Positions 1 through 6,264 are shown, counted from the stretch's first letter. The stretch is 6,906 bases of DNA from CAYXDO01 sp964463485 (GCA_964463485.1 CAYXDO010000273.1:1-6906); one strand, 5' to 3'. Notes: a model not told the origin generated them from the sequence alone. Translations and numbers: made by a program.

Positions 1-143
1 GCACACCGATCGATCGCCGCAAGTCCTCGTTCTATCTATTCTTTTTTCGACCAACCCCCGTGGCGCACTCAGATCCAGGCCCGGCTGCACCCAATAGAAT
101 AGGCCCTGGATCACGGATTTCGCTGCCTCTTGAATCGTCAGAA
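1..143. other. Gene-free left edge
   Basis: I see no convincing coding sequence here. It contains the imperfect hairpin at 72-112, a short self-complementary CGATCGATCG run near position 8 and a T6 tract at 45-50. It is presumably the 3' intergenic region of the protease-barrel gene and of whatever lies to the left. Confidence 0.6.
72..112. terminator. Imperfect inverted repeat downstream of the protease-barrel gene
   Basis: The arms are GATCCAGGCCC (72-82) and GGCCCTGGATC (102-112). Eight bases pair perfectly, then there is one mismatch and two more pairs, around a 19-base loop. It begins 32 bases beyond the TGA of the 144-3188 gene, where a terminator would be expected. No U-tract directly follows it on the minus strand. 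A T6 run at 45-50 would serve only plus-strand transcription and is not next to the stem. It may be a weak or factor-dependent terminator, or an mRNA-stabilising hairpin. Confidence 0.35.
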
Positions 144-3100
144 TCAGAACGGAGTACCCAACTCGAAGAAGAGCCCGGACGCGTCGATGGTCGGGTGGGG
201 CGTCTTCACCACCTTGGCGAAACCTAACCTCCCAGCGATCTGAAGGTTGTGCCAGAGCAACACGGTCGCTCGAAGCTCCGCGCCGACGCTCATGGCCAAG
301 GGTCCGAGCGGGTCGTCCGCGATCGACTTTGGATCGAGGCTCTCGAAGACTCTGCCGGCATCGGCGAACAGCGCGAGGTGCAAGACTCGCACGACGGCGG
401 GGAAGGTGCCGAGGCCGCGTTCGACCCAGAGGATGGGGGCGCGATATTCGATGGTGCCGGCGAGGAGCGCGGTACCGTCCAGCGATGCGGTCCTCAACCC
501 CCGAAGCGGCTGAAAGTTGGTGGTGGTGGTGCTGAGGATGCTGCTGCCAGCGACCCCTCCGAGCCGAAATCGCTCCGCGAGGTCGGGGCCGCCGCCAAGG
601 GACATACTCAGCCGCGCGGCGATCACGTGGTTCTTCAGCCACTTCGGTGAGTAGGGAAGACTCAGGTAGCCACGAGCTTCGCCGCTCGCGACGATTTGCT
701 CGTAGTCGCTGCCGAGTCCCTTGGACAGGCCCGAGAGGCCGAGGCCGAGGCTATAGCCGCGCTCGGGGGAGATCGAGCGCGCGAAGCCGCGCGTGTCGTT
801 GTAGGTGTAGCCGAGCGATACGCGTGCGAATCGGCCGTCCGCAGGCAGGCGAACGGCTCGCGCGAGCTGGTCGGCGACGGGCACGTTGAAGGGGCTGCGA
901 TCTTCGAACGAGTAGCCGATGCTGAGGTAGTGCCGCGCCAGGAGCGGCAGGCCCACGGAGAAGGCCGCGGCTAGGCTCTTCTCGTCGTAGTAGTCGATGA
1001 ACTCACCGGCGTCGTCGAAGAGGCTGAAGGTGCGAGCGCTGGCCGAAGCTCCGAGGGTGAATGTGGGTTCCAGCTGATCGTTCGAGTACGTCGCGCCGCC
1101 TCCCACGAACTGGGTTCCGGTACCATAAGTCACCCACAGGGCGTAGGCGTGCTGGTCCAGCGGGTCTCGGCCGAAGTGGCTGAGCTGACCGTAGATCTCT
1201 CGCTCGTTCGTGGCGATCAGCGGGAATAGGTTCCAGTTGTCGCGAAAAGGCAGGAGCGTATCGAGCGCCGAGTACGACCGAACGGAGAATCCGTCCGGCA
1301 ACGGTCGAGGTCTGGTGAGGTCGGCGACCGGCGGGGGCGGAGCGAGGTCGCTCGAGAGCGACGGGCGCCTCTTGGTCGTTCGATCGAGCGCGACCGTGGG
1401 GCTCTTCGTCAGCGGGATCGCGGGGGCGTTTTCAGGCCGAAAGGGCATCGTGTACACGTCGAAGCCGTCGGACGAGTAGCCGCGAAACACGACGTACCCA
1501 GAGTCAGGCGAGATCGACGGCTGATAGGCTCCGCCGATCACGTTCGTGAGCTGATGAGCGCGCCTGGTCTCGCGGTCGAACGCGTATAGGTTGTAGATTC
1601 CCGTGCGATCGGAGGCGAACAAGAGCCACCGTCCGTCCGGTGAGAAGGTGGGATCGACGTCCTGCGCGCGATCGCGGGTGACCTGTTCGACGAGGTTGCC
1701 GGCGAGATCGAAGATCACGATGTCTCGTCGACCGCCGAGGAACCGAGAGGCCGCTATGAAACGTCCGTCGGGAGAGAATCTAGGGTTGGAGAGTTGGACG
1801 TCGGCCGAAGCGGGGACGATGACTTCGGGGTGAAGGGTGACTCCGTCGGACTCGAGCCAAGCGAGGACCAGGCGGTTGGTGGCGTTGAGGGTCTGAACGA
1901 AGACGAGGCGCTTGCCGTCCGCGGACACGTCCGGGTCCCGCGCGCGAAGCGACCCTGAGGGGGCGAGGAAACGCTCGAGGTCGTCGCTCGTGACGTGCAC
2001 TCGTTCAGACTCTTCCGTGGAGAGGTCATAACGCAGGATGCTATTGTGCGCGTAGTACCTTTGGTTGATCTCGGTTTGCTGGAAGTAGAACGCCTTGCCG
2101 TCACGAGTGAACGAAAACGCCTTCGAGAAGGTGTCGTCGACGAGGACTTCGGAGGACGGCTGGGCGGTGGCGGTTGGATCGAAGGGAATCTTGCGGACGC
2201 GGGCACCGTCCACGGGCGACAGGGTCGAGAACACGACCCACTTTCCGTCGGGAGTGATTCTCGGTCCGAGCAAATCACCGCCGACCCAGGTGAGTCTCTT
2301 CGCTTCGGTGACGGCGACGGAAGACGAGCGAACGCTAGCGAGCGTAGCCTCGGCGTCTCTTCGAGTCTCGTCCTCAAAGTCACCCCAGAGGGACTCGAGG
2401 GTCGCGTCGAAGGCGATCGTCGAGGCCAGCCAGGTGATGAACGGAACCGGGGTTGCCGCGTAGGCGCGATGGTAGTGGGCCAGCGCTTCCTCACCGAACC
2501 GAGCGGCTAGGTACTGTTGGAAGCGGCCTCCCACGAAGTACGCGACGTTCGAGAAGGGCCAAGAGGAGTAGCTTCGGAATCCGCGATCGATCGTGGGGAA
2601 TTCGTCGTCGAGCACGGCCATGCGCAATACCATATCCACGTAGCTCGAGCGGCCCCGGCCGGCGCCGGTGTCCACGGTCTCGGAGTAGACGGCGAGCCCT
2701 TCGGTCACCCAGGCAGGAGTGTAGGAATTGAGTGCGACATACTTTCCGAAGATCTGGCGGCCCAGCCAGGGCAGCCCGTAGACCATGTCGAGGTGAACGA
2801 CGTGGGTCAGCTCGTGGATGAGAATACTCTCCAACCAGTCGTCGTAGTCTTCGAGGCCGGAGACCTCGGTCGGCGGCGTGATGAGCAGCGTGACGGTCTT
2901 CGAGGGGAGGATCGTGGCGCTGCCGTTGGCGACGTCGGTCTGATCGTCGATGACGATCGTGACCCTGCCGGAGAGCTCGTAGTCGAAGCGACGAGTGAGT
3001 CGAGGGAGGATTCGCTCCCCGAGCTCGCCGGCCCGGATGGCGATGGCTTCGTAGCCGACCGCGTGCACCACGAAGAAATGCGGCGTCTCCACCGTGCGGT

Positions 3101-3188
3101 ACTCGACGCTCGGATCGTAGGCACCAGCGGCGAGAGCAAGCCCGGGGAGGCAGAAGAGAGCGAGCGCGAGGATCAATCGGAGCGCCAC
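144..3188 (-). CDS. Exported metalloprotease-like / TolB-type propeller / BamA-like barrel fusion protein
   Basis: This is a 1014-residue protein with a GTG start. Residues 1-20 form a short signal peptide (MALR, a Leu/Ala-rich core, ALA|AG cleavage), which supports this start although no good Shine-Dalgarno sequence is visible. Residues about 25-285 are a peptidase MA-like (gluzincin) domain: HELTH at 125-129 gives zinc ligands H125 and H129 and catalytic E126, and E163 in WVTEGLAVY is the likely third ligand. Residues about 300-600 hold five or six PD40/TolB-type blades recognisable by SPDGR-like motifs near 312, 361, 422, 472, 517 and 560. A Pro-rich linker (about 616-632) leads to a C-terminal barrel (about 640-1014) with RFRLGG and LRGL motifs like BamA/surface-antigen proteins and a terminal Phe, a typical outer-membrane signal. 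The predicted product is an outer-membrane protein with a periplasmic or surface protease and propeller. The domain calls are firm. Proteolytic activity is inferred from intact ligands, and the substrate is unknown. It is probably a single-gene unit, with its nearest upstream gene about 790 bp away. Confidence 0.93.
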   Translation of the reverse strand: MALRLILALALFCLPGLALAAGAYDPSVEYRTVETPHFFVVHAVGYEAIAIRAGELGERILPRLTRRFDYELSGRVTIVIDDQTDVANGSATILPSKTVTLLITPPTEVSGLEDYDDWLESILIHELTHVVHLDMVYGLPWLGRQIFGKYVALNSYTPAWVTEGLAVYSETVDTGAGRGRSSYVDMVLRMAVLDDEFPTIDRGFRSYSSWPFSNVAYFVGGRFQQYLAARFGEEALAHYHRAYAATPVPFITWLASTIAFDATLESLWGDFEDETRRDAEATLASVRSSSVAVTEAKRLTWVGGDLLGPRITPDGKWVVFSTLSPVDGARVRKIPFDPTATAQPSSEVLVDDTFSKAFSFTRDGKAFYFQQTEINQRYYAHNSILRYDLSTEESERVHVTSDDLERFLAPSGSLRARDPDVSADGKRLVFVQTLNATNRLVLAWLESDGVTLHPEVIVPASADVQLSNPRFSPDGRFIAASRFLGGRRDIVIFDLAGNLVEQVTRDRAQDVDPTFSPDGRWLLFASDRTGIYNLYAFDRETRRAHQLTNVIGGAYQPSISPDSGYVVFRGYSSDGFDVYTMPFRPENAPAIPLTKSPTVALDRTTKRRPSLSSDLAPPPPVADLTRPRPLPDGFSVRSYSALDTLLPFRDNWNLFPLIATNEREIYGQLSHFGRDPLDQHAYALWVTYGTGTQFVGGGATYSNDQLEPTFTLGASASARTFSLFDDAGEFIDYYDEKSLAAAFSVGLPLLARHYLSIGYSFEDRSPFNVPVADQLARAVRLPADGRFARVSLGYTYNDTRGFARSISPERGYSLGLGLSGLSKGLGSDYEQIVASGEARGYLSLPYSPKWLKNHVIAARLSMSLGGGPDLAERFRLGGVAGSSILSTTTTNFQPLRGLRTASLDGTALLAGTIEYRAPILWVERGLGTFPAVVRVLHLALFADAGRVFESLDPKSIADDPLGPLAMSVGAELRATVLLWHNLQIAGRLGFAKVVKTPHPTIDASGLFFELGTPF

Positions 3189-3309
3189 GCGCGGGACTGT
3201 AGAGCAAGGTCCCAGCGCGCTCCACTGCGCGGTCGCGGATCGGAGGCACTAAATCTAGGCTGGGAGCCACCGGCGCCACGCGCCGATGCGTAGTAAACGA
3301 GGAGAGTGC

Positions 3310-3339
3310 CGAACGTAGAGCTCTGAAACGTAGAGCTCT
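3310..3339. repeat. 15-bp tandem duplication with AGAGCTCT palindromes
   Basis: GAACGTAGAGCTCT at 3311-3324 is followed directly by GAAACGTAGAGCTCT at 3325-3339. Each copy contains the perfect palindrome AGAGCTCT (3317-3324 and 3332-3339, 15 bp apart). The element lies about 120-150 bp upstream of the GTG of the protease-barrel gene. CTCTGAAACGTAGAGCTC within it (3321-3338) recurs with one mismatch at 6501-6518. Two equally spaced palindromes upstream of a gene could be paired operator sites. A neutral dispersed repeat is equally possible. Confidence 0.7.
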
Positions 3340-3648
3340 GGCCCCCAACCCGAGCGGTGCAGCCCCAAGGGGTGCTCCTCTAGGCACACCTCGAGCGCCT
3401 CGATGCGAGGAACGTCCGCGCTACAGGCTGGCCCAGACGGCGACTCACCTGCTCGCCGAGGCGGCCACCCTCTCCGCACCCGGGTGCTCGCTCGCGCGGG
3501 CCTTCATGTCGGAGTCACCGCGGTCCGACGTTGCTCGAACGAGCCACTCCGCCGCAAGGGCAGGCGACCGCCGTCGACGCGGGCCAATCGCAGAACCGAC
3601 GAGCCTTCATCGGGCGCCCGAAGCCGCTCAATCAGTCTCATGAGTACG

Positions 3649-3701
3649 TGAAGCACGTGAGAACTCATCCCGTCCTGAAGCACCTGCGAACTCACCCGTC
3701 C
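3649..3701. repeat. 26/27-bp imperfect tandem duplication
   Basis: Unit one (3649-3675) starts TGAAGCACGTG and ends CATCCCGTCC. Unit two (3676-3701) starts TGAAGCACCTG and ends CACCCGTCC. They differ by two substitutions and one missing base. A third partial echo, CGACTCATCCGAACTC, follows at about 3702-3717. Just upstream are CTCATGAG (3637-3644) and, within unit one, CACGTG (3654-3659), both palindromic. The one-base length difference puts the copies in different reading frames, which argues against a coding role. Confidence 0.65.
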
Positions 3702-3742
3702 CGACTCATCCGAACTCTCAAAATGCCACGTCGCCACGAATA

Positions 3743-3765
3743 CCGAAGTCGCTGCACCCTACCCC
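3743..3765. repeat. Dispersed 23-bp repeat, copy A
   Basis: It reads CCGAAGTCGCTG, then C, then ACCCTACCCC. The same sequence with G at the middle position occurs at 4986-5008 in the same orientation, so 22 of 23 bases match. In minus-strand terms both copies lie downstream of a gene's stop codon: about 210 bp beyond the current nucleotidyltransferase stop here, 16 bp in the other case. Confidence 0.7.
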
Positions 3766-3938
3766 AGTTGCGGGCCACGGAGAAAGGCTGGCGGGGCGGA
3801 CGCGCAACTCCGGGGATGTCGACCCTCGTGTTCGAGCGATCAAGCTCTCGGCGACTGGTGGTCTGTCTGATCTGATTGGCTTTGGTTCCGGCTCGGCCGG
3901 GTGAAGTCGGAGGTTCCGGAACAGGAGTGAGTTGCCCG

Positions 3939-3970
3939 GTCACCTCAGTATTCAGTCACCTCAGAATCCA
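3939..3970. repeat. 16-bp tandem duplication next to the nucleotidyltransferase stop
   Basis: GTCACCTCAGTATTCA (3939-3954) is followed immediately by GTCACCTCAGAATCCA (3955-3970), with 14 of 16 positions identical. It ends three bases before the current stop codon of the nucleotidyltransferase ORF. It looks like a recent slippage duplication. No hairpin and U-tract terminator is present here. Confidence 0.65.
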
Positions 3971-3973
3971 AGA

Positions 3974-4489
3974 TCACTGCAACGGGCGAACCGTACGGAT
4001 CGACGGCGGAGGATGCACTTCCCGTCTCACGAGCGTATTCGCTCGAGCTCTGCCACGTCGGCCAAGTCCTTCGGACGGGGCGGCGGCTCGTTTGTTGTCG
4101 ATGAGGTCCGAACGGCCGATGAAGGCAACGGGAAGCCCGTCCAACGTCGAAGCTTGGCCGCGCGCGAAGGCCTCGTCAGTGGGCACTCCGCTGATCGCCG
4201 TCAGCAAGTCGATGCGGTTGGGCGGTCGACCGAGCTGGACGATTTGCCCAGGGCTGGTGAGATCCGCGGGAGTAAGAGACAGATTCGAGAATCCGAAATC
4301 CCGAAGAGCCGCCATCACTCGCTGGGCGTTGGCTTCCGTTGGACGCACCAAGAAATCGATGTCACCGGTGAACCGCGGACGGCCATGAAAGGCGACCGCA
4401 AAACCGCCGACGATCAAGTACTCAACGCCGTTCGAATTGAGACATTCGATAAACTCTCGCAAATCCTTCTGAAGTCTCGCGTGCATCAT
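3974..4489 (-). CDS. MNT-fold nucleotidyltransferase-like protein, C-terminus probably frameshifted
   Basis: The 171-residue ORF has the signature of the small minimal-nucleotidyltransferase families (AbiEii/DUF6036-like). GVEYLIVGGFAVAFHG gives the GG motif at residues 28-29, GDIDFLV supplies the paired acidic residues D43 and D45, and NRIDLLTAISGV carries a probable third acidic residue at D94. Such proteins transfer nucleotides to a protein or RNA partner, and several are antitoxins or toxins in two-gene cassettes; no substrate can be inferred here. The sequence is family-like up to NKRAAA (132-137), then becomes a basic, unfamiliar tail. The frame shifted by one base reads RPKDLADVAELERIRS and stops at 4027-4029, which is the ending expected for this family. 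One extra base in the G4 run at 4077-4080 explains both frames; the restored protein would be 153 residues. The start is ATG-ATG, inside the upstream small ORF, with no clear ribosome binding site of its own, so coupled translation is likely. Confidence 0.82.
   Translation of the reverse strand: MMHARLQKDLREFIECLNSNGVEYLIVGGFAVAFHGRPRFTGDIDFLVRPTEANAQRVMAALRDFGFSNLSLTPADLTSPGQIVQLGRPPNRIDLLTAISGVPTDEAFARGQASTLDGLPVAFIGRSDLIDNKRAAAPSEGLGRRGRARANTLVRREVHPPPSIRTVRPLQ
4027..4080 (-). pseudogene. Out-of-frame 3' end of the nucleotidyltransferase gene
   Basis: Removing one C from the CCCC run on the minus strand (plus-strand G4, 4077-4080) restores GCC GCC GCC CGT CCG AAG GAC. The reading continues as RPKDLADVAELERIRS with a TGA at 4027-4029. 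The KDLADV-type ending is typical of MNT-fold proteins of this size, whereas the tail actually in frame (about 35 residues, Arg/Pro-rich) resembles nothing. Possible causes are a true inactivating indel, a homopolymer sequencing or assembly error, or slippage at the run during expression. Sequence alone cannot choose, though an error or a recent mutation is simplest. Confidence 0.75.
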
Positions 4490-4631
4490 GTGACTCGATC
4501 AGGTCGAGCAGGATCTGAAGACGCTCCTCGCCCGTGAGGGACGCGTAGCAGTCGGACTCGTGCTCATCGGCATCCTCGAACGAGGAGAACTTCCGGATCT
4601 CCCATTTCGCTCGATCCGTCTGCGACTCCAT
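4422..4631 (-). CDS. 69-residue companion ORF of the nucleotidyltransferase
   Basis: This small acidic, soluble protein starts MESQTDRAKWEIRKFSSFED and contains SLTGEERLQILLDLI, probably an amphipathic helix; it ends SQFERR. It has no signal peptide, membrane segment or recognisable catalytic motif. The start is chosen because an AAGGTGG Shine-Dalgarno lies 5 bases before this ATG. The frame stays open further upstream only because the repeat array there lacks stops. Its 3' end overlaps the nucleotidyltransferase start by 68 bp in a different frame, indicating co-expression. Small ORFs with a K-F-x-S-F-E-x-A...LT-x-EER-L pattern next to MNT-fold genes fit my recollection of such cassettes, so a partner or antitoxin-like role is plausible but inferred. 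It lacks the RxxxxH motif of HEPN toxins, so it does not look like the HEPN half of a HEPN/MNT pair. Confidence 0.7.
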   Translation of the reverse strand: MESQTDRAKWEIRKFSSFEDADEHESDCYASLTGEERLQILLDLIESHDARETSEGFARVYRMSQFERR

Positions 4632-4636
4632 CGGAG

Positions 4637-4643
4637 CCACCTT
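4637..4643 (-). promoter_or_regulatory. Ribosome binding site of the 69-residue ORF
   Basis: The minus strand reads AAGGTGG, five bases, then ATG at 4631-4629. It is the clearest Shine-Dalgarno match near this gene. It decides the start against the longer frame that would include the repeat array. Confidence 0.7.
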
Positions 4644-4676
4644 AGCGCGACCGGCTCGAATTCGCCACTCCCGAGA

Positions 4677-4692
4677 GTTTGTCGGTTTGTCG
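4677..4692. promoter_or_regulatory. Exact 8-bp tandem repeat in the leader of the two-gene cassette
   Basis: GTTTGTCG at 4677-4684 is repeated exactly at 4685-4692, about 46-61 bp upstream of the small ORF's ATG. The palindrome CGAATTCG at 4657-4664 lies between it and the gene. The position fits an operator or promoter-proximal site, but no -10/-35 pair is convincing by eye, so the regulatory role is tentative. Confidence 0.35.
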
Positions 4693-4723
4693 TCGTCGAG
4701 GGTCCCGGAGCGCCAGCCACTTG

Positions 4724-4945
4724 CGCGAGCGGTGCCCGAGGCGAGCCCCGATTCCCAGCGGTGCCACGGATTCCGAGCGGATTCCGAGCGGTGTCGATTC
4801 CTAGCGGTGCCAGTGCCCCCGATTCCGAGCGGTGCCCCCGATTCCGAGCGGTGCCAGGCCCGATTCCGAGCGGTGCGGCCAGGCCCGATTCCGAGCGGTG
4901 CGCCCGAGTGCGCCCGATTCCGAGCGGTGGATTCCGAGCGGTGCC
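4724..4945. repeat. Irregular array of about ten GATTCCGAGCGGTGCC units
   Basis: Copies of ATTCC(G)AGCGG begin at 4751, 4770, 4781, 4797, 4822, 4841, 4863, 4888, 4917 and 4931. Eight are exact for ATTCCGAGCGG; 4751 has C and 4797 has T at the sixth base. A degenerate CGAGCGGTGCC sits at 4726-4736. Most units continue into GTGCC or GTGCG; the 4770 unit is cut short and abuts the next. Start-to-start distances are 19, 11, 16, 25, 19, 22, 25, 29 and 14 bp, and the linkers are short and C-rich (CCCC, AGGCCC, CGCCC). The core CCGAGCGG is weakly self-complementary. The array lies between the stop of the PQQ-like gene and the start of the small ORF, so it could be an operator array, a protein-binding repeat cluster, or neutral slippage-driven DNA. 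Confidence 0.88.
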
Positions 4946-4946
4946 G

Positions 4947-4995
4947 GGCACTGTCCGAAGTCGCCGAAGTCGCTGGAGGCACTGTCCGAAGTCGC
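4947..4995. repeat. Two copies of GGCACTGTCCGAAGTCGC, 31 bp apart
   Basis: The 18-mer occurs at 4947-4964 and 4978-4995. Between them the CCGAAGTCGC part is partly repeated again (CGAAGTCGCTGGA near 4965-4977). The second copy runs straight into the dispersed 23-bp repeat at 4986-5008, so the two families are nested. It directly adjoins the ATTCCGAGCGG array. Confidence 0.75.
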
Positions 4996-5008
4996 TGGAC
5001 CCTACCCC
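4986..5008. repeat. Dispersed 23-bp repeat, copy B
   Basis: It reads CCGAAGTCGCTG, then G, then ACCCTACCCC, and matches 3743-3765 at 22 of 23 positions. It starts 16 bp beyond the stop codon of the PQQ-like gene. On the minus strand it reads as a G-rich GGGGTAGGGT followed by CAGCGACTTCGG. It has no U-tract and no strong stem, so it is not a standard terminator. Confidence 0.7.
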
Positions 5009-5024
5009 CCTACCGCCGTTTGAG

Positions 5025-6257
5025 TTACTCTGATTTGTTACGTGGTTGTTCCAAGTCTAGTGCGACACCGCAAGACTCGACCTCGTCTCCGCTCTTCGCC
5101 CAACCCTGGTCAAAAGTGTCGTGATCTTCGGAAGAAGGATTCGGGTAGTATGGAGTTCCCCGACCAGCGAGCTCGTCAATCCGCCAAACTGAATGCTTAT
5201 TCCAGACTAGAAGCGCGCCGTCTGCGGATGACATGCGGAGGCCGACTCCGGTCGCTGTTGCGCGTCGGCTCCACACGAGATCTCCCGTGTGCAGATCCCG
5301 AGCCAAGAGCACCGATCGGGTCCTAGCCCCGGCGAGCTCATCAATGACCGCGGCGACAACAACTCGCGAGCCGCGAGCATAGATGTCGTCCGACCACATC
5401 GGGTCTTTCGCAACCCAAAGCTCGCGGCCATCGGAGAGCGATAACGCGCGAATAGCTGTGCAAGCGCGGTGGGGAACTGCAAAATATCGATACAAGACGA
5501 CGAGCCGGCCACCCAGGACTTTGTATGACCACTTTGACGGCGAAGCCGACAAGTCGACCCACCACTTGTCCGACTCTGACCCAAGCGCTCGCACGCGTAG
5601 GCGATCGTCGAGTGTTCTCACGAGAACCGTCGTACCTGCCACCACGAAGTCTCGGACGTCGTCACTTCGAAAATCGGTCACCGTAGTCGCCGCCCCGTCC
5701 GCAGCAGTCATTTCAACAATGGCATGCTTCCTGACAACCAAAACGCGTGGACCGTCCGCGACCCAATAGCCCGTCTGCGTGGACCACCGCACCGTACCCA
5801 GCGCGGCATCGATAGCAACGAGGGAGTCACGTCGTGTTGCAAAGACCGCATCAGAGCCCTCGACGAGCGAACCGACGAAATCGAGACGAACGGGTAGGAC
5901 CCAGCCGACCGTACCGGAGGTCAGGCTCAGGCCCCTCAATTCCCACCGCTTTCCGGCTCTCCGAGCCACGATGGCTCGCCCGTGCCTGATTCCCACAATT
6001 CTCTCAGGCCGGGAGAGACGAACACCCGATACCCTGTTCGAACCCACCTGCTCCACATACCCGTCGGTCCTTCGAACATAGACTCCGTCATCTCCGACGA
6101 CAGTGTGCTCAATGAGCCCCGGAGGGGCTTGGGCTTCGGCAGTGAGTGAGAATCGGAGACAGCAAATCCCGACTAGCAGGCCGACGAGTGGTCGAACGCA
6201 CAGCAACACCAAAGTCTTTGAGCGCATCCGACTAGGGCGCATGATCGGCGGCGACAT
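5025..6257 (-). CDS. Exported PQQ-like beta-propeller protein (BamB-like fold)
   Basis: This 410-residue protein carries an N-terminal secretory signal: basic residues up to about 22, a hydrophobic core at about 24-38, and probable cleavage AEAQA|PPG after residue 44. No lipobox is evident, so it is more likely periplasmic or secreted than a lipoprotein. The mature part is a string of PQQ-type blades, each ending in a G-x-x-x-W pattern: SLTSGTVGWVLPV (111-123), VAIDAALGTVRW (147-158), ALSLSDGRELW (271-281) and ARDLHTGDLVW (319-329). This fold includes BamB and PQQ dehydrogenases, but no PQQ-binding or dehydrogenase residues are evident, so it is better seen as a scaffold or binding propeller of unknown partner. 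A GAGG Shine-Dalgarno 7 bases from the first ATG supports that start; the ATG at residue 11 would give a more usual signal length but lacks a good site. Its codons look less GC-extreme than those of the protease-barrel gene. It appears to be monocistronic. Confidence 0.88.
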   Translation of the reverse strand: MSPPIMRPSRMRSKTLVLLCVRPLVGLLVGICCLRFSLTAEAQAPPGLIEHTVVGDDGVYVRRTDGYVEQVGSNRVSGVRLSRPERIVGIRHGRAIVARRAGKRWELRGLSLTSGTVGWVLPVRLDFVGSLVEGSDAVFATRRDSLVAIDAALGTVRWSTQTGYWVADGPRVLVVRKHAIVEMTAADGAATTVTDFRSDDVRDFVVAGTTVLVRTLDDRLRVRALGSESDKWWVDLSASPSKWSYKVLGGRLVVLYRYFAVPHRACTAIRALSLSDGRELWVAKDPMWSDDIYARGSRVVVAAVIDELAGARTRSVLLARDLHTGDLVWSRRATATGVGLRMSSADGALLVWNKHSVWRIDELAGRGTPYYPNPSSEDHDTFDQGWAKSGDEVESCGVALDLEQPRNKSE

Positions 6258-6264
6258 AGTACTG

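Larger units (their letters stand above)
3189..3973. other. 785-bp gene-free region with short tandem duplications
   Basis: The open frames here show no recognisable protein family, signal peptide or ribosome binding site, and several are open only because they read through repeats. The region includes the 5' flank of the protease-barrel gene (3189 to about 3350). It holds three separate short tandem duplications (3310-3339, 3649-3701, 3939-3970), a single CCGAGCGGTGC core at 3350-3360, and one copy of a 23-bp dispersed repeat at 3743-3765. I found no convincing sigma-70 promoter by eye, and no tRNA or other RNA gene. Confidence 0.6.
4632..5024. other. Intergenic region dominated by repeats
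   Basis: From the small ORF outwards it holds that ORF's ribosome binding site, a leader with an 8-bp tandem repeat, the ATTCCGAGCGG array (4724-4945), the GGCACTGTCC pair (4947-4995) and the 23-bp repeat ending at 5008. Several frames are open through the array, but all encode low-complexity Arg/Ser/Gly/Pro repeats and are not credible genes. Confidence 0.7.

Noticed and set aside
1754..3387. Long alternative minus-frame ORFs over the protease-barrel gene (for example 2491-3387 and 1754-2494)
   Set aside because: They are Arg/Ser/Pro-rich shadows of a GC-rich gene. The 144-3188 frame has domains, a signal peptide and catalytic motifs throughout.
3255..3479. Minus-strand 74-residue ORF upstream of the protease-barrel gene
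   Set aside because: Part of it is just the translated 15-bp repeat (ELYV repeated). It has no ribosome binding site or family likeness.
3531..3875. Plus-strand ORF of 114 residues in the repeat-rich gap
   Set aside because: It reads through the 26/27-bp duplication, is Arg/His-rich with no family resemblance, and has no convincing ribosome binding site.
3692..3943. Minus-strand ORF of 83 residues downstream of the nucleotidyltransferase
   Set aside because: It includes the dispersed 23-bp repeat, has biased basic composition and no recognisable motif.
4422..4489. HEPN/MNT toxin-antitoxin assignment for the cassette
   Set aside because: The partner is only 69 residues and lacks the RxxxxH motif of HEPN proteins, so only a looser MNT-type cassette can be claimed.
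4724..4945. CRISPR array
   Set aside because: Units are only 11-16 bp and linkers are 0-14 bp of similar C-rich sequence. Some units abut directly, there are no unique spacers, and no cas genes are present.
4724..4945. Sigma-54 promoters from TGGCAC seen on the minus strand in the array
   Set aside because: The TGGCAC pieces are part of the repeat unit and are not followed at the right distance by a TTGC-type -12 element.
4632..4982. N-terminal extension of the small ORF (186 residues in all) and overlapping repeat-encoded ORFs on both strands
   Set aside because: The extension is only low-complexity Arg/Ser/Gly repeats read through the array. A clear Shine-Dalgarno at 4637-4643 points to the internal ATG, and all frames are open merely because the unit lacks stops.
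5025..6257. PQQ-dependent dehydrogenase
   Set aside because: The protein has propeller blades but is shorter than such enzymes and shows no cofactor-binding or catalytic residues that I can identify.
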